NCBI GenBank assembly: GCA_030698405.1 | Contig: JAUYMU010000132.1 | Span: forward strand, 1-64,000 | Length of the DNA: 64,000 bases | Origin: Bacteroidota bacterium | GTDB lineage: Bacteria; Bacteroidota; Bacteroidia; Bacteroidales; Prolixibacteraceae | Reading direction: 5' to 3' | Shown: positions 10,051 through 18,048 of the stretch, piece by piece | How positions within the stretch are numbered: the stretch's first letter is position 1 | Layout: every line of letters starts with the position of its first letter | Notes under the pieces: model-generated | The model's input: the letters and a program-made list of their open reading frames with translations, nothing else | The model's database searches: none | What the model was told of the DNA's origin: nothing | Made by a program: the position numbers and the translations under genes

Positions 10051-10131
10051 ATATTGTTAATTGCCTGTTTGGGTGTTTTAGTCAAGTTATAAATCCATAT
10101 CTTAGCGCCTTCAAAAAAAATAATTGATTGA

Positions 10132-10587
10132 ATGAACCGGAATCCAAATAAAATGATCGTTAAAATTGTAAACCATTCAAATAATCCGCTGCCTGAATAT
10201 AGCACGATTCACTCGGCAGGCATGGATCTTCGCGCCAATCTTAATGAACCGGTTGTACTGAAACCACTCGAAAGAGCGCTTGTTCCAACAGGTTTATTCA
10301 TTGAATTACCCGTTTCTTACGAAGCGCAGATTCGCCCAAGAAGCGGATTGGCATTGAAAAAAGGAATCACGGTGCTGAATTCACCCGGAACAATCGACGC
10401 TGATTACCGTGGTGAAGTTGGCATTATCCTGATAAATTTATCGAACGAAGAATTTGTAATTCAGCATGGCGAGCGCATCTGCCAGATGGTAATTGCCAAA
10501 CACGAACACATCGGTTGGGAATCGGTTGAAATATTGGAAGAAACAGTACGGGGAGCCGGTGGGTTTGGTCATACCGGGAAAAAATAA
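10132..10587 (+). CDS. dut: dUTP diphosphatase
   Basis: A 151-residue trimeric dUTPase that hydrolyses dUTP to dUMP and pyrophosphate. The five motifs are visible: [34 protein letters not shown], and the C-terminal [10 protein letters not shown] that closes over the active site. A start at the internal ATG (residue 8, MIVKIVNHS) is also possible and gives a more typical length. A near-match -7 box, TATCTTAG, lies at 10098-10105. It is followed after 5 bases by the TPR lipoprotein gene. Confidence 0.96.
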   Translation: MNRNPNKMIVKIVNHSNNPLPEYSTIHSAGMDLRANLNEPVVLKPLERALVPTGLFIELPVSYEAQIRPRSGLALKKGITVLNSPGTIDADYRGEVGIILINLSNEEFVIQHGERICQMVIAKHEHIGWESVEILEETVRGAGGFGHTGKK

Positions 10588-10592
10588 AGAGA

Positions 10593-12347
10593 ATGAAGAA
10601 AAAGTTTATAACATATATTGCAGTTGCTTCGATGCTGGTTTCCGCATGCGGAACGGCAAAAAAGGAAGTTAAATCGCCCGTTCAGGATAAAACCGAGGTA
10701 CAGGAACCTGCAATTTCGGACGAAAATAAGAATGAGTTTGAATATACTTTTATCGAAGGATTGAAGCAAAAAATGATTGGTAACCAGCAGGCTGCCGTTA
10801 CACTGTTTTCAAAGTGCCTCCAAATCAATCCCAACTCATCATCGGCCATGTTCGAACTGGCCAAAATTCACAGCAGCAGCGGCGATCAAACAAGTTCTTC
10901 TCTTTTGCTCGAAAAAGCCATCGGTTTGAGCCCTGAAAATAAGTGGTACAAAATATTGCTTGCGCAGATTTATCAACAGGGGAAACAGTATAAAAAGGCA
11001 GCGGATATTTATCAGCAGCTTCAAAAACTTGACCCGGAAAACCTTGAATATCTTTACATGAATGCAGCCCTGCTTTCTTCTGCTGAAAAGTTTGATGAAG
11101 CCATCGCGGCATACAACCAACTGGAGAAAAAAGTTGGTATAACCGATCAGGTTTCAGTTGAAAAGCATCAGATATACCTGGCTGCCGGAAAGAAAAAGGA
11201 GGCTCAGGCTGAACTTCAGAAACTGATTGATTTTAATCCGACAGAAACCCGTTACTACGGTTTGATGGCCGATTATTACCTTTCGGAAAAGGATGAAGCC
11301 AACGCCCTTAAAAATTACCTGAAAGTGTTGGAAATTGATCCTGACAACGGATTTGTGCTGTTTTCGCTGACCTCGTTTTACCAGCAAAAGGACGACAAAG
11401 AGAAAGCCTGGGAATATGCCCGCAAAGCTTTTACGCACAAATCAATTGAAGTTGAAACCAAAATACAGTATTACCTGATGATGACCGCCGATCAGGAGGA
11501 TCCGTTCTTTACGGAAGCTCAGGTAACCGAACTGGTTGATATTCTGGTGAAAACAAATGGGGATGATTACCGTGTTTATACGGTTTATGCCGAATACCTG
11601 ATCAGAAAAGGACAGCTTGCCGAAGCTCGGGAACAACTGCGTAAAGTGCTTGAAACACAAAAAGACAATTACCTGATTTGGGAACGAATGATCATGATCA
11701 GCAACGATTTGCTCGATTTCAACAGTATTTATACCGATGCCGGAAATGCCATCGAATTGTTTCCCAGTCAGCCGGTTTTGTACGCTCTGAAAGCCGTTGC
11801 CTGTTTGCAACTTGATAAATATGAAGAGGCAATTGGTATTTTGAAAGAAGGAGAAACCTATCTTCTGGATAATAAACCACTGAGAATTCAGTTTGATTTA
11901 TACAAAGCCGAAGCCAATTACAAGCTGGATAGGGTAGAGGAGGCGTTCAAAGCATTTGATGCCGTAATCAGCCTCGATCCGGAGAATTGGCTGGCAATGA
12001 ACAACTATGCCTATTATCTTTCGCTGCGAAACGAAAACCTCGAGAAAGCGGAACAATTAAGCGGAAAAGCAGTTAAGGCCAATCCGTTGAATCCGACTTA
12101 TCTCGATACTTATGCCTGGGTTTTGTTTATGCGCAAGGAATATACACTCGCGAAGTTTTACATGGAAACAGCGATAAAAAATGGCGGCGATAAAAACGGG
12201 GTGATTGTGGAACATTACGGCGATATTCTTTTCATGCTCGGCGAAAAGGAAAAAGCCATGGAGCAATGGAAAAATGCCCTTGATAAAGGCGAAGTTTCAG
12301 AATTTTTAAGTGAAAAAATCAAGCAGGGACGCTACATTGATAAATAA
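10593..12347 (+). CDS. Tetratricopeptide-repeat lipoprotein
   Basis: A 584-residue lipoprotein: the signal peptide ends in LVSAC, putting the lipid on C19. The rest is a chain of TPR units (for example around residues 60-200, 215-260 and 430-540) that should form a superhelical protein-binding scaffold in the periplasm or on the outer membrane. In Bacteroidota this gene sits between dut and a DUF4292 gene with an EnvC-like gene after it, as here, which suggests a shared role in envelope assembly. No enzymatic domain is visible. Confidence 0.85.
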   Translation: MKKKFITYIAVASMLVSACGTAKKEVKSPVQDKTEVQEPAISDENKNEFEYTFIEGLKQKMIGNQQAAVTLFSKCLQINPNSSSAMFELAKIHSSSGDQTSSSLLLEKAIGLSPENKWYKILLAQIYQQGKQYKKAADIYQQLQKLDPENLEYLYMNAALLSSAEKFDEAIAAYNQLEKKVGITDQVSVEKHQIYLAAGKKKEAQAELQKLIDFNPTETRYYGLMADYYLSEKDEANALKNYLKVLEIDPDNGFVLFSLTSFYQQKDDKEKAWEYARKAFTHKSIEVETKIQYYLMMTADQEDPFFTEAQVTELVDILVKTNGDDYRVYTVYAEYLIRKGQLAEAREQLRKVLETQKDNYLIWERMIMISNDLLDFNSIYTDAGNAIELFPSQPVLYALKAVACLQLDKYEEAIGILKEGETYLLDNKPLRIQFDLYKAEANYKLDRVEEAFKAFDAVISLDPENWLAMNNYAYYLSLRNENLEKAEQLSGKAVKANPLNPTYLDTYAWVLFMRKEYTLAKFYMETAIKNGGDKNGVIVEHYGDILFMLGEKEKAMEQWKNALDKGEVSEFLSEKIKQGRYIDK

Positions 12348-12353
12348 ATTAAA

Positions 12354-13220
12354 GTGAGAAGAAATACAGTACAGGGAAAATTATATTTATGGATTGTCTT
12401 TTTTGTTTTACTTGGTTTTTCATCATGTAAAACCGCTCGTGTTGCAACTACTTCAAGGCTAAATACAATCAGTACAAATAAGCTGATCAGGAATATTGAA
12501 AGCAATGCTTTCGATTACAAATATTTGTCCGTTAAACGAATCAATTGCCTGTTCGAAAATGGCAATACCCAAACCTCATTCAGGGCAAGTATTCAGGCCG
12601 AAAAAGACAAACAGGTAGCGGTAATGCTGACCAAAATGAACTTCCCCGTGGCGAGGATCTGGCTTACGCCCGACAGTGTTAAATTCATCAATTACCTTGA
12701 GAACAGTTACATGCTCGGCGATTACCGGAACCTCAGCAAAATGCTCGGCATGGAACTGGATTTCCAGACGGTAAATGCCATTATTTCCAACAATGTTTTT
12801 TCAATGGGTGAGGATGATCGCAACTACGAAACCTCCGTTGATTCGGGAATGTATGTGATGCAATCGGTAAAAACAATGGATGCAATTAAGTCCAATCAGA
12901 AAATGCGGGAACCGACCCGTCAGTCAAAAAACCTGACCGGTAAAACAACAGTAAAACAAAGCTTGTACATTAATCCGCTTACATATAAACTTCGGAAAAT
13001 CAGGTTGGATGATGCCGCAAACTCACGGTTTTTAAAGGTCGAATTTTCTGATTTTGTAAATATTGATAAACAATTGTATCCCGGCGACATATTCCTTCAT
13101 TTTCTCAGTCCTGAAAACAATATTAAAATGAGCCTCAAACTGAGCAATTTTTCGACGGAAAAGGAGAAAGAAGTTCGTTTTAAAGTACCTGAAAAATTTA
13201 CCCAAACCGGTCATGAATAA
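12354..13220 (+). CDS. DUF4292 family lipoprotein
   Basis: A 288-residue lipoprotein that starts at GTG, 6 bases after the TPR gene; the signal peptide ends in GFSSC with C25 as the lipidation site. The body resembles the DUF4292/LolA-LolB-like fold, a half-open beta barrel that can hold lipid (RINCLFENGNTQTSF, KMNFPVARIWLTPDSVKFINY, and strand-rich C-terminal half). Family function is unknown; a role in moving lipids or lipoproteins through the periplasm is inference from fold. The last 8 bases overlap the EnvC-like gene. Confidence 0.8.
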   Translation: MRRNTVQGKLYLWIVFFVLLGFSSCKTARVATTSRLNTISTNKLIRNIESNAFDYKYLSVKRINCLFENGNTQTSFRASIQAEKDKQVAVMLTKMNFPVARIWLTPDSVKFINYLENSYMLGDYRNLSKMLGMELDFQTVNAIISNNVFSMGEDDRNYETSVDSGMYVMQSVKTMDAIKSNQKMREPTRQSKNLTGKTTVKQSLYINPLTYKLRKIRLDDAANSRFLKVEFSDFVNIDKQLYPGDIFLHFLSPENNIKMSLKLSNFSTEKEKEVRFKVPEKFTQTGHE

Positions 13221-14430
13221 AGTTGGCAAATTCTTCCTGTTAATCTTGTTGGTAGTTCTGTCTGTTACGTCATACGGGCAGTCGCTCGATGAATTGCGCA
13301 AAAAAAAGGAGAAAACAAACGAGGAAATCAAATATACCAACCGTTTGCTGGAAGAAGCCAAAAAGAATGAAAAGCAAACGCTGAACAAGTATAAAATCCT
13401 GAACAAACAGATTGAATTGCGTACCAGTCTTATCACCGGAATTAATTCGGAAGTGGGTGTTTTGTCCGATTTTATCGACCAGAATGCGTGGCTGGTAAGT
13501 TCACTGAACAATGATCTGGAAGAGCTGAAAAGGGAATACGCCGGCATGATTCAATTTGCCCAGAGAAATCAGACCAATTACAGCAAGGTGCTTTTTTTAC
13601 TTTCTGCCGACAGCTTTAACCAGGCCTACAAACGGTTGATGTATTTGCGTCAATACGCCGATTACCGAAAGAGACAGGCCGAATTGATTCAATGGTTGCG
13701 GGATCTTGTTCAGGTAAAAGTTAAAAAATTGGAGCATCAGCGCTCTGAAAAGGAAACCCTTCTGCAAAGTCAAAAAAGGGAAGCCGAGCAATTAAACAAG
13801 GAGAAAAAACAACAGGGACAAAACCTTACCAAACTTCAGCAGCAACAAAAGGATTTTCAAAAGAAACTGCGCGAACAACAGCGGATTGATGCTCAGCTGA
13901 GCCGAGAAATTCAGAAGATAATTGAAGAAGAAATAAAAAAGGCACAGAAAAAAGCCAAAGACGACGGGAAAACCGGCACGGCCTATGAAATGACACCGGA
14001 ACAAAAACTGGTTTCAGGACAGTTTGAACAGAACAAACGGCGAATTCCATGGCCAGTTGAAAGGGGAGTGATTACCGACCGCTTTGGGGTTCATGAACAT
14101 CCGGTGCTGAAAAATATTCAGGTTAGAAACAATGGAATTGATATTTCTACCGCACAGGGTTCCGCTGCACGTTCGGTATTTGCCGGTGAGGTGAGCCGCG
14201 TATTCATGGTTTCCGGCGGAAATACGGCTGTAATCATCCGCCACGGGATTTACCTCACGGTGTATTCCAACCTGGTGAACGTACAGGTCAGTTCGGGCGA
14301 TAAGGTGAGCATTAAACAAACCATTGGCACAATTGCCACCGATAACGAAGACGGCAATAAAACAGTGCTTAAATTCCAAATCTGGAAGGAAAACGTAAAG
14401 CTTAATCCTGAAGAGTGGATTGCGAAGTAA
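13213..14430 (+). CDS. EnvC-like murein hydrolase activator (degenerate M23 domain)
   Basis: A 405-residue exported protein: signal peptide to about residue 22 (SVTSYGQS), long coiled coil from about 24 to 250, and a LytM/M23 domain at about 280-405. The zinc ligands of M23 peptidases are largely lost: N308 replaces the first His of HxxxD (D311 remains), N354 replaces the His of the usual SHL, and K388 replaces the His of the usual HFEI. This is the pattern of EnvC and NlpD, which activate amidases at the division site and do not cut peptidoglycan themselves. It ends the dut-TPR-DUF4292 operon and is followed by a terminator. Confidence 0.87.
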   Translation: MNKVGKFFLLILLVVLSVTSYGQSLDELRKKKEKTNEEIKYTNRLLEEAKKNEKQTLNKYKILNKQIELRTSLITGINSEVGVLSDFIDQNAWLVSSLNNDLEELKREYAGMIQFAQRNQTNYSKVLFLLSADSFNQAYKRLMYLRQYADYRKRQAELIQWLRDLVQVKVKKLEHQRSEKETLLQSQKREAEQLNKEKKQQGQNLTKLQQQQKDFQKKLREQQRIDAQLSREIQKIIEEEIKKAQKKAKDDGKTGTAYEMTPEQKLVSGQFEQNKRRIPWPVERGVITDRFGVHEHPVLKNIQVRNNGIDISTAQGSAARSVFAGEVSRVFMVSGGNTAVIIRHGIYLTVYSNLVNVQVSSGDKVSIKQTIGTIATDNEDGNKTVLKFQIWKENVKLNPEEWIAK

Positions 14431-14453
14431 GATAGCCTGAAAAAATACAGGAT

Positions 14454-14488
14454 AACCTTGTTGGAATAACATCCGGCAAGGTTTTTTT
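14454..14488 (+). terminator. Rho-independent terminator after the EnvC-like gene
   Basis: Stem AACCTTGTTGG (14454-14464) pairs with CCGGCAAGGTT (14473-14483) with two G-U pairs, loop of 8, followed by a run of T. It closes the dut to EnvC operon. Confidence 0.8.
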
Positions 14489-14525
14489 GTGAGATTGAAT
14501 GAAGCGAAAAATGAACTTTAATCGT

Positions 14526-14533
14526 TAAATTTG
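14526..14533 (+). promoter_or_regulatory. Putative -7 box (TAAATTTG) for the orphan antitoxin
   Basis: Exact TAnnTTTG match, 23 bases ahead of the ATG at 14557 and directly after the terminator of the previous operon. Confidence 0.5.
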
Positions 14534-14556
14534 CGAATGATAAAAGAAAGAAGGTT

Positions 14557-14766
14557 ATGAATTTAGTTGAAAAAAGGGATTTTATCCACAGTCGTTTGCA
14601 TAAGGTAGATGAAAGCCTGATAAACGAATTTTATGAAATGCTTCGCAAAGAAGAAGTGTTAAAGGCAAAACTTATCGCAAGGGCTCAGAAATCGGAAATA
14701 GACACTCAATCAGGAAAGGTATTTTCCAGGACAGAAATTGAGCAAAGAACAAATAATGCCTACTAA
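14557..14766 (+). CDS. Small antitoxin-like protein, toxin partner decayed
   Basis: A 69-residue hydrophilic, mostly helical protein (KVDESLINEFYEMLRKEEVLKAKLIARAQKSE, read in two parts, then DTQSGKVFSRTEIEQRTN). It has the length, charge and style of the antitoxins that precede RelE/ParE toxins in Bacteroidota. Its stop codon overlaps an ATG in another frame (14756), the usual arrangement for such pairs, but the toxin frame is not intact. Likely role before decay: toxin neutralisation and autorepression. Assignment is by pattern, not search. Confidence 0.6.
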   Translation: MNLVEKRDFIHSRLHKVDESLINEFYEMLRKEEVLKAKLIARAQKSEIDTQSGKVFSRTEIEQRTNNAY

Positions 14767-14846
14767 TTTACTAGGTTGTTGGTGAATATATTTATATCAC
14801 AGATATTTTTGATTCGAGACAGGATCCAGAAAAGATGAAAGGATAA
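14756..14846 (+). pseudogene. Remnant of a RelE/ParE-type toxin gene
   Basis: An ATG overlapping the antitoxin stop opens a frame that dies after nine codons (TGA at 14783). In another frame, 14781-14846 encodes a segment containing EYIYITDIFDSRQDPEKM and a stop, which looks like the last strand and tail of RelE/ParE toxins. The middle of the gene, roughly 70 codons, is missing. I infer an internal deletion that removed the toxin and left the antitoxin. Confidence 0.5.
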
Positions 14847-14854
14847 CTTTTCCC

Positions 14855-15080
14855 CGGAAATAACACTTCAGCATGTCGCAATGTCAGTTCCTTTTTGAAA
14901 AATGGAATGTCATTTTTAAGCGATGAAATCTATTTTTAAGAAATGAACCTTCGATATGACGCGATGGCAGTTCGTGTTAAAGAAATGATGCCTCAATGTA
15001 GAGAAATGAAATCTTTTTTCAGGAAACGAGCCTTCAACTTCAGGAAATAAACCTTCAGGTTCAGGAACTATTGGTTCAAA
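14855..15080. repeat. Degenerate 21-nt tandem repeat array
   Basis: About eleven units of 20-21 bases. The core GAAATGAACCTTCA recurs in clearest form at 14940, 14982, 15003, 15023 and 15044; phase positions of the central ATG-like triplet run 14881, 14902, 14923, 14943, 14964, 14985, 15006, 15026, 15047. Units differ at many positions, so the array is old. No frame stays open through it, and there are no unique spacers, so it is neither a coding repeat nor a CRISPR. Confidence 0.65.
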
Positions 15081-15285
15081 TTTCAATTCCAAAAATAAAT
15101 TTTATAAGATATCTATCATTTAATGATACTTATTCCTTTGATAATTTTCATAATAATTGGAATTAAATGGGCAGCATAGTTCAATAGTGACTTTCGTTCG
15201 TAAACGAGGTGCGGTCGAAGAAGAGGTGTGACTAAAAATTGATTAACTGAGTCTGAGATTTGGTGTAGAACAGGTAAATAATTAG

Positions 15286-15293
15286 TAACTTTC
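15286..15293 (+). promoter_or_regulatory. Weak -7-like box (TAACTTTC) ahead of the hairpin
   Basis: Seven of eight matches to TAnnTTTG. If used, transcription would start within the left arm of the hairpin at 15292-15354, making the hairpin the 5' leader of the four-helix-bundle gene. Confidence 0.3.
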
Positions 15294-15354
15294 GTTGGAC
15301 AAATTTGACAATCTTGACACTTTAACCGTCCACGAGGTCAGAATTGTCCAACGA
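15292..15354 (+). ncRNA. Long stem-loop in the leader of the four-helix-bundle gene
   Basis: The 18-base arm TCGTTGGACAAATTTGAC (15292-15309) pairs with GTCAGAATTGTCCAACGA (15337-15354) at 16 Watson-Crick positions plus one G-U, around a 27-base loop. It has no T-run after it, so it is not a simple terminator. It lies 27 bases ahead of the ATG. It may be a structured leader, or an RNA bound by the encoded protein; this is inference. Confidence 0.45.
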
Positions 15355-15381
15355 TAACAAGAATAAAAAAAACTGAGGCCA

Positions 15382-15954
15382 ATGGATAAACAATACAACG
15401 CCGATGGTTTTATCCCCAAACATGGTGGTTACGAACGTTTGGTAACCTACCAAAAGGCTGAAATCATTTACGATGGTACCTACTATTTCTGCAAAAAGTA
15501 TTTCCATGCCTACGACCGCACCATCGATCAAATGGTACAAGCTGCCCGGTCGGGCAAACAAAATATTGTTGAAGGGAGCATGGCATCGGGGACTTCAAAA
15601 GAAACGGAAATCAAACTTACCAACGTTGCACGGGCTTCTCTCGAAGAACTCTTAGTAGATTACAAAGATTTTTTGCGAACCCGCAAACTTCCAATCTGGG
15701 ACAAGAGGCACCAATATTATCCCCATCTCACAAAACTACTGACGACACCTAACGCTACTTACGCCACCTACCAAAAAGGTATTGAAAGCCCCGATCCGGA
15801 AGTATCAACCAATGTGATGATTGGCTTGATCAATATAACGTCTTTCTTACTCGCCAAACAGATAAAAACATTGGAAAAGGAATTTTTGCAGGAAGGTGGG
15901 TTACGGGAACGAATGTCGCAGGCGAGAATTGATGTAAGGCGAAAACAAAAATAG
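15382..15954 (+). CDS. Four-helix-bundle (S23/bAvd-like) protein with suffix domain
   Basis: A 190-residue protein. Residues about 10-110 form the four-helix bundle known from the S23-type proteins encoded in 23S rRNA intervening sequences and from Avd of diversity-generating retroelements (DGTYYFCKKYF, IDQMVQAARSGKQNIVEG, EIKLTNVARASLEELLVDYKDFL). A helical suffix follows, with TNVMIGLINITSFLLAKQI and a basic tail. Relatives bind nucleic acid through positive surfaces. No reverse transcriptase or rRNA gene is adjacent, so this is an orphan member. A long hairpin lies directly upstream. Role unknown; RNA binding is inference. Confidence 0.8.
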   Translation: MDKQYNADGFIPKHGGYERLVTYQKAEIIYDGTYYFCKKYFHAYDRTIDQMVQAARSGKQNIVEGSMASGTSKETEIKLTNVARASLEELLVDYKDFLRTRKLPIWDKRHQYYPHLTKLLTTPNATYATYQKGIESPDPEVSTNVMIGLINITSFLLAKQIKTLEKEFLQEGGLRERMSQARIDVRRKQK

Positions 15955-16394
15955 AAGCAACTTTCCAAAATAGAATTGGAAACCAATTAATCGTTGTTAC
16001 CATTTCTACTCCCATGAAGGCGAAAATACAAACAGAGCCAGTGGGTAGGGCGCTTTTAGCCGATTGTCCGCCTTAATTTCATTGACTATCGGGAAATATC
16101 CACATCACAATTATTGGATTCGATCAGAAACAAAGCTGGTCGGGTAAGTTGGATATTAAATTCTAATCTTCTATGTTTGTATAGCCCATCGGTTATGTTT
16201 TATTCAGCCAAATAGCACCAGTCAATTTTAACCTGAGTTTAATTGAAGATGAAACACGATTTTAGCATATCACACGCAATCAATGCATTAATGAATTTAA
16301 CATGATAAAGACAATACCGATATGTCCATAAGTTTGGGGATATAATGGCGTTGGAAGCAAGCCTAAAAACTGACAGTTATTAAAAATAAATACT
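15955..16394. other. Intergenic region in the accessory patch
   Basis: A 440-base gap. TTTCCAA (15962-15968) and TTGGAAA (15976-15982) form a small hairpin after the four-helix-bundle gene, without a T-run. TATGTTTG at 16172-16179 is an exact -7 box match on the plus strand, some 215 bases ahead of the next gene. Only tiny frames occur (for example 18 codons at 16249), which I do not call. Confidence 0.4.
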
Positions 16395-17054
16395 ATGAAA
16401 CTTTTACCTTCGCAAAAAGACGAACTCTATAACTTTATTGAAGAAGTTGGATTTTCACCTATGCAATTTGACTTTGAAGAACGATTGAGTCGGTTCTCTC
16501 CAAATCAAAAAGCTACAAAGTTGATGCTTAAAAATTCTGATTACTATTTCTCGTTTGACACAAATCGCAACTCAAGTACAGAACATTTCGCAATCTATTG
16601 TCCAGGACGAGAAGCTCACACAGAAAATTCAAATACTCAATTGTGGTTATCGCAGATAAATTGTTTTGGCCGTTGGTTGAATTATTTAAAACGTGAATTA
16701 GAAACGCCAAATAAATGGGAAAGATTAAACAATGAAATTAAAAGTTTAAAATTCAATTTAATTCCAGAGGAAGGTAAATTCACTGTTAAGGAATATGAAG
16801 AATTGAAATCAAAACTTCTAATATTAACAGGACAAATTGGTAATAGTAATCTGCCATTAGATCAAATAAATATCATAAACGATAAGATCGATCACCTAAC
16901 TGATTTGGCCAAAGACATGAATAAGTTTGATTGGAAAAGTTTATTTATTGGAACAATCGTAAGTATTATAATTCAACTTGGCTTGACTCAGGAAAACGCA
17001 CAATTGATATGGCAGTATATAAGAATAACATTCAATAATTATCTTTTACCATAA
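16395..17054 (+). CDS. Unknown protein with C-terminal membrane segment
   Basis: A 219-residue protein I cannot assign. The N-terminal part (1-115) is a compact domain ending in NCFGRWLNYLKRELETPNKW, a helix with regularly spaced aromatics. A coiled, charged linker (115-175) follows, then one hydrophobic segment at about 184-199 (SLFIGTIVSIIIQLGL) and a short tail. The layout, a soluble domain tethered by a C-terminal helix, is common among stress and defence proteins, but there is no specific motif. It lies in the accessory patch, upstream of the HipA-like kinase and separated from it by an inverted repeat. Confidence 0.7.
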   Translation: MKLLPSQKDELYNFIEEVGFSPMQFDFEERLSRFSPNQKATKLMLKNSDYYFSFDTNRNSSTEHFAIYCPGREAHTENSNTQLWLSQINCFGRWLNYLKRELETPNKWERLNNEIKSLKFNLIPEEGKFTVKEYEELKSKLLILTGQIGNSNLPLDQINIINDKIDHLTDLAKDMNKFDWKSLFIGTIVSIIIQLGLTQENAQLIWQYIRITFNNYLLP

Positions 17055-17073
17055 AGCCAGCAGCTAATATATA

Positions 17074-17110
17074 GGACTTCATCTGGCTGGCACGACCCAA
17101 CATGAAGTCC
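17074..17110. repeat. Inverted repeat between the membrane protein and kinase genes
   Basis: GGACTTCAT (17074-17082) and ATGAAGTCC (17102-17110) are perfect arms around a 19-base loop. It is followed by CGGATAACCTTG, not a T-run, so it is a weak terminator at best. It could be an operator or a leftover palindromic element. Confidence 0.5.
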
Positions 17111-17183
17111 CGGATAACCTTGTAAAAGCTTGATAACCAATTTTTATTATTGGGTTGTTGAGAAAGAGAAACAAAATGAACCT

Positions 17184-18044
17184 ATGATTCCTATTGTACA
17201 CACACGATGGTTGAGCAAGGAAGTTGAAACCGATGGGCACAGCCCTATGTACTTTCTTTGCGACGATGGGAACTACTATTATTGCAAATACCGAACACAA
17301 TTTAAACGCGAGGAGTTGGATTGTTTGGTGTACGAAATTGTTTGTCAGTTCTTACTAAAAAGACTCCAGATACCAACTCCCGATATTGCGCTGGCGATTA
17401 TTGAAAAAGATAGCTATGATCTCAGGAAATTGCACAAAAACAAGTTATACGTTGATCCCGGAATTACTTGTTTTGCTTCAAAAGAGGCACCCAATACTGC
17501 CCTTGTTATGGGAATTCAAAGCATTTCGAAAAAAACGGAGGCCAACAAATTTGAAAACATTTATGATTTGATCAAAATAGCCATGTTCGATCTGTGGGTC
17601 GAAAATGATGATCGTGGAAGAGGTTCGAAAGAGAATTACAATTTGTTGCTACAACCGATTCGGGTTCAAAACAGCGAAACAGGAAGGGCATCAACTAAAT
17701 TTCGATGGCTGGCATTTGATCATGCTTTTACATTTGGTGGATTAACCAATTTACGGATCTTTAATAAAACAATGATGCCTTCGCATACGTTTAAGCTAAT
17801 TGAGAGCCAATATTTTAAATCCTTTAAAAAATATTTTGCCCCATCGGTTTATGAAAGTATTGTTGAAAATTTTTTAGCTTTGCAGCCTGATGAAATCGAA
17901 ACTATCATACAATCAGTCTTTAAGCAGATACCTGCTGAGTGGGAATCACCGAAGAATTTAGGTGAACGGATCATTGAGTTTCTTTCTGATCCTAGAAGAA
18001 TTCGTTCCGTAAAACAACTTACAATGCACTCACTTAAAAATTAA
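17184..18044 (+). CDS. HipA-like kinase (HipA_2 type)
   Basis: A 286-residue protein of the HipA-like kinase fold. Visible motifs: substrate/Gly region DGHSPMYFLCDDGNYYYCK with likely ATP lysine K35; helix E51 (VYEIV); catalytic loop around D142-D143-R144 through N153 (NDDRG to NYNLLL); and metal-binding D179 in LAFDHAFTFGG. Such kinases phosphorylate proteins, and HipA itself inactivates glutamyl-tRNA synthetase. I start at ATG 17184; the TTG at 17130 precedes a -7-like box (TATTATTG, 17145-17152). It is followed after 4 bases by a DUF3037-like gene, a pairing seen in other bacteria. Substrate unknown. Confidence 0.78.
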   Translation: MIPIVHTRWLSKEVETDGHSPMYFLCDDGNYYYCKYRTQFKREELDCLVYEIVCQFLLKRLQIPTPDIALAIIEKDSYDLRKLHKNKLYVDPGITCFASKEAPNTALVMGIQSISKKTEANKFENIYDLIKIAMFDLWVENDDRGRGSKENYNLLLQPIRVQNSETGRASTKFRWLAFDHAFTFGGLTNLRIFNKTMMPSHTFKLIESQYFKSFKKYFAPSVYESIVENFLALQPDEIETIIQSVFKQIPAEWESPKNLGERIIEFLSDPRRIRSVKQLTMHSLKN

Positions 18045-18048
18045 GATC

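Larger units (their letters stand above)
14767..15381. other. Gap with toxin remnant, degenerate repeats and a long hairpin
   Basis: This 615-base gap has no intact gene. It holds the toxin remnant (to 14846), a degenerate 21-nt tandem array (14855-15080), an AT-rich spacer, a 14-mer direct repeat (TAGTGACTTTCGTT at 15186, TAGTAACTTTCGTT at 15283) and a long stem-loop (15292-15354) just ahead of the four-helix-bundle gene. Confidence 0.6.

Noticed and set aside
14855-15080. Possible CRISPR array
   Set aside because: Units are contiguous 20-21 bases with no unique spacers, and no cas gene is present.
15382-15954. Diversity-generating retroelement accessory gene
   Set aside because: No reverse transcriptase, template repeat or variable target gene in the window.
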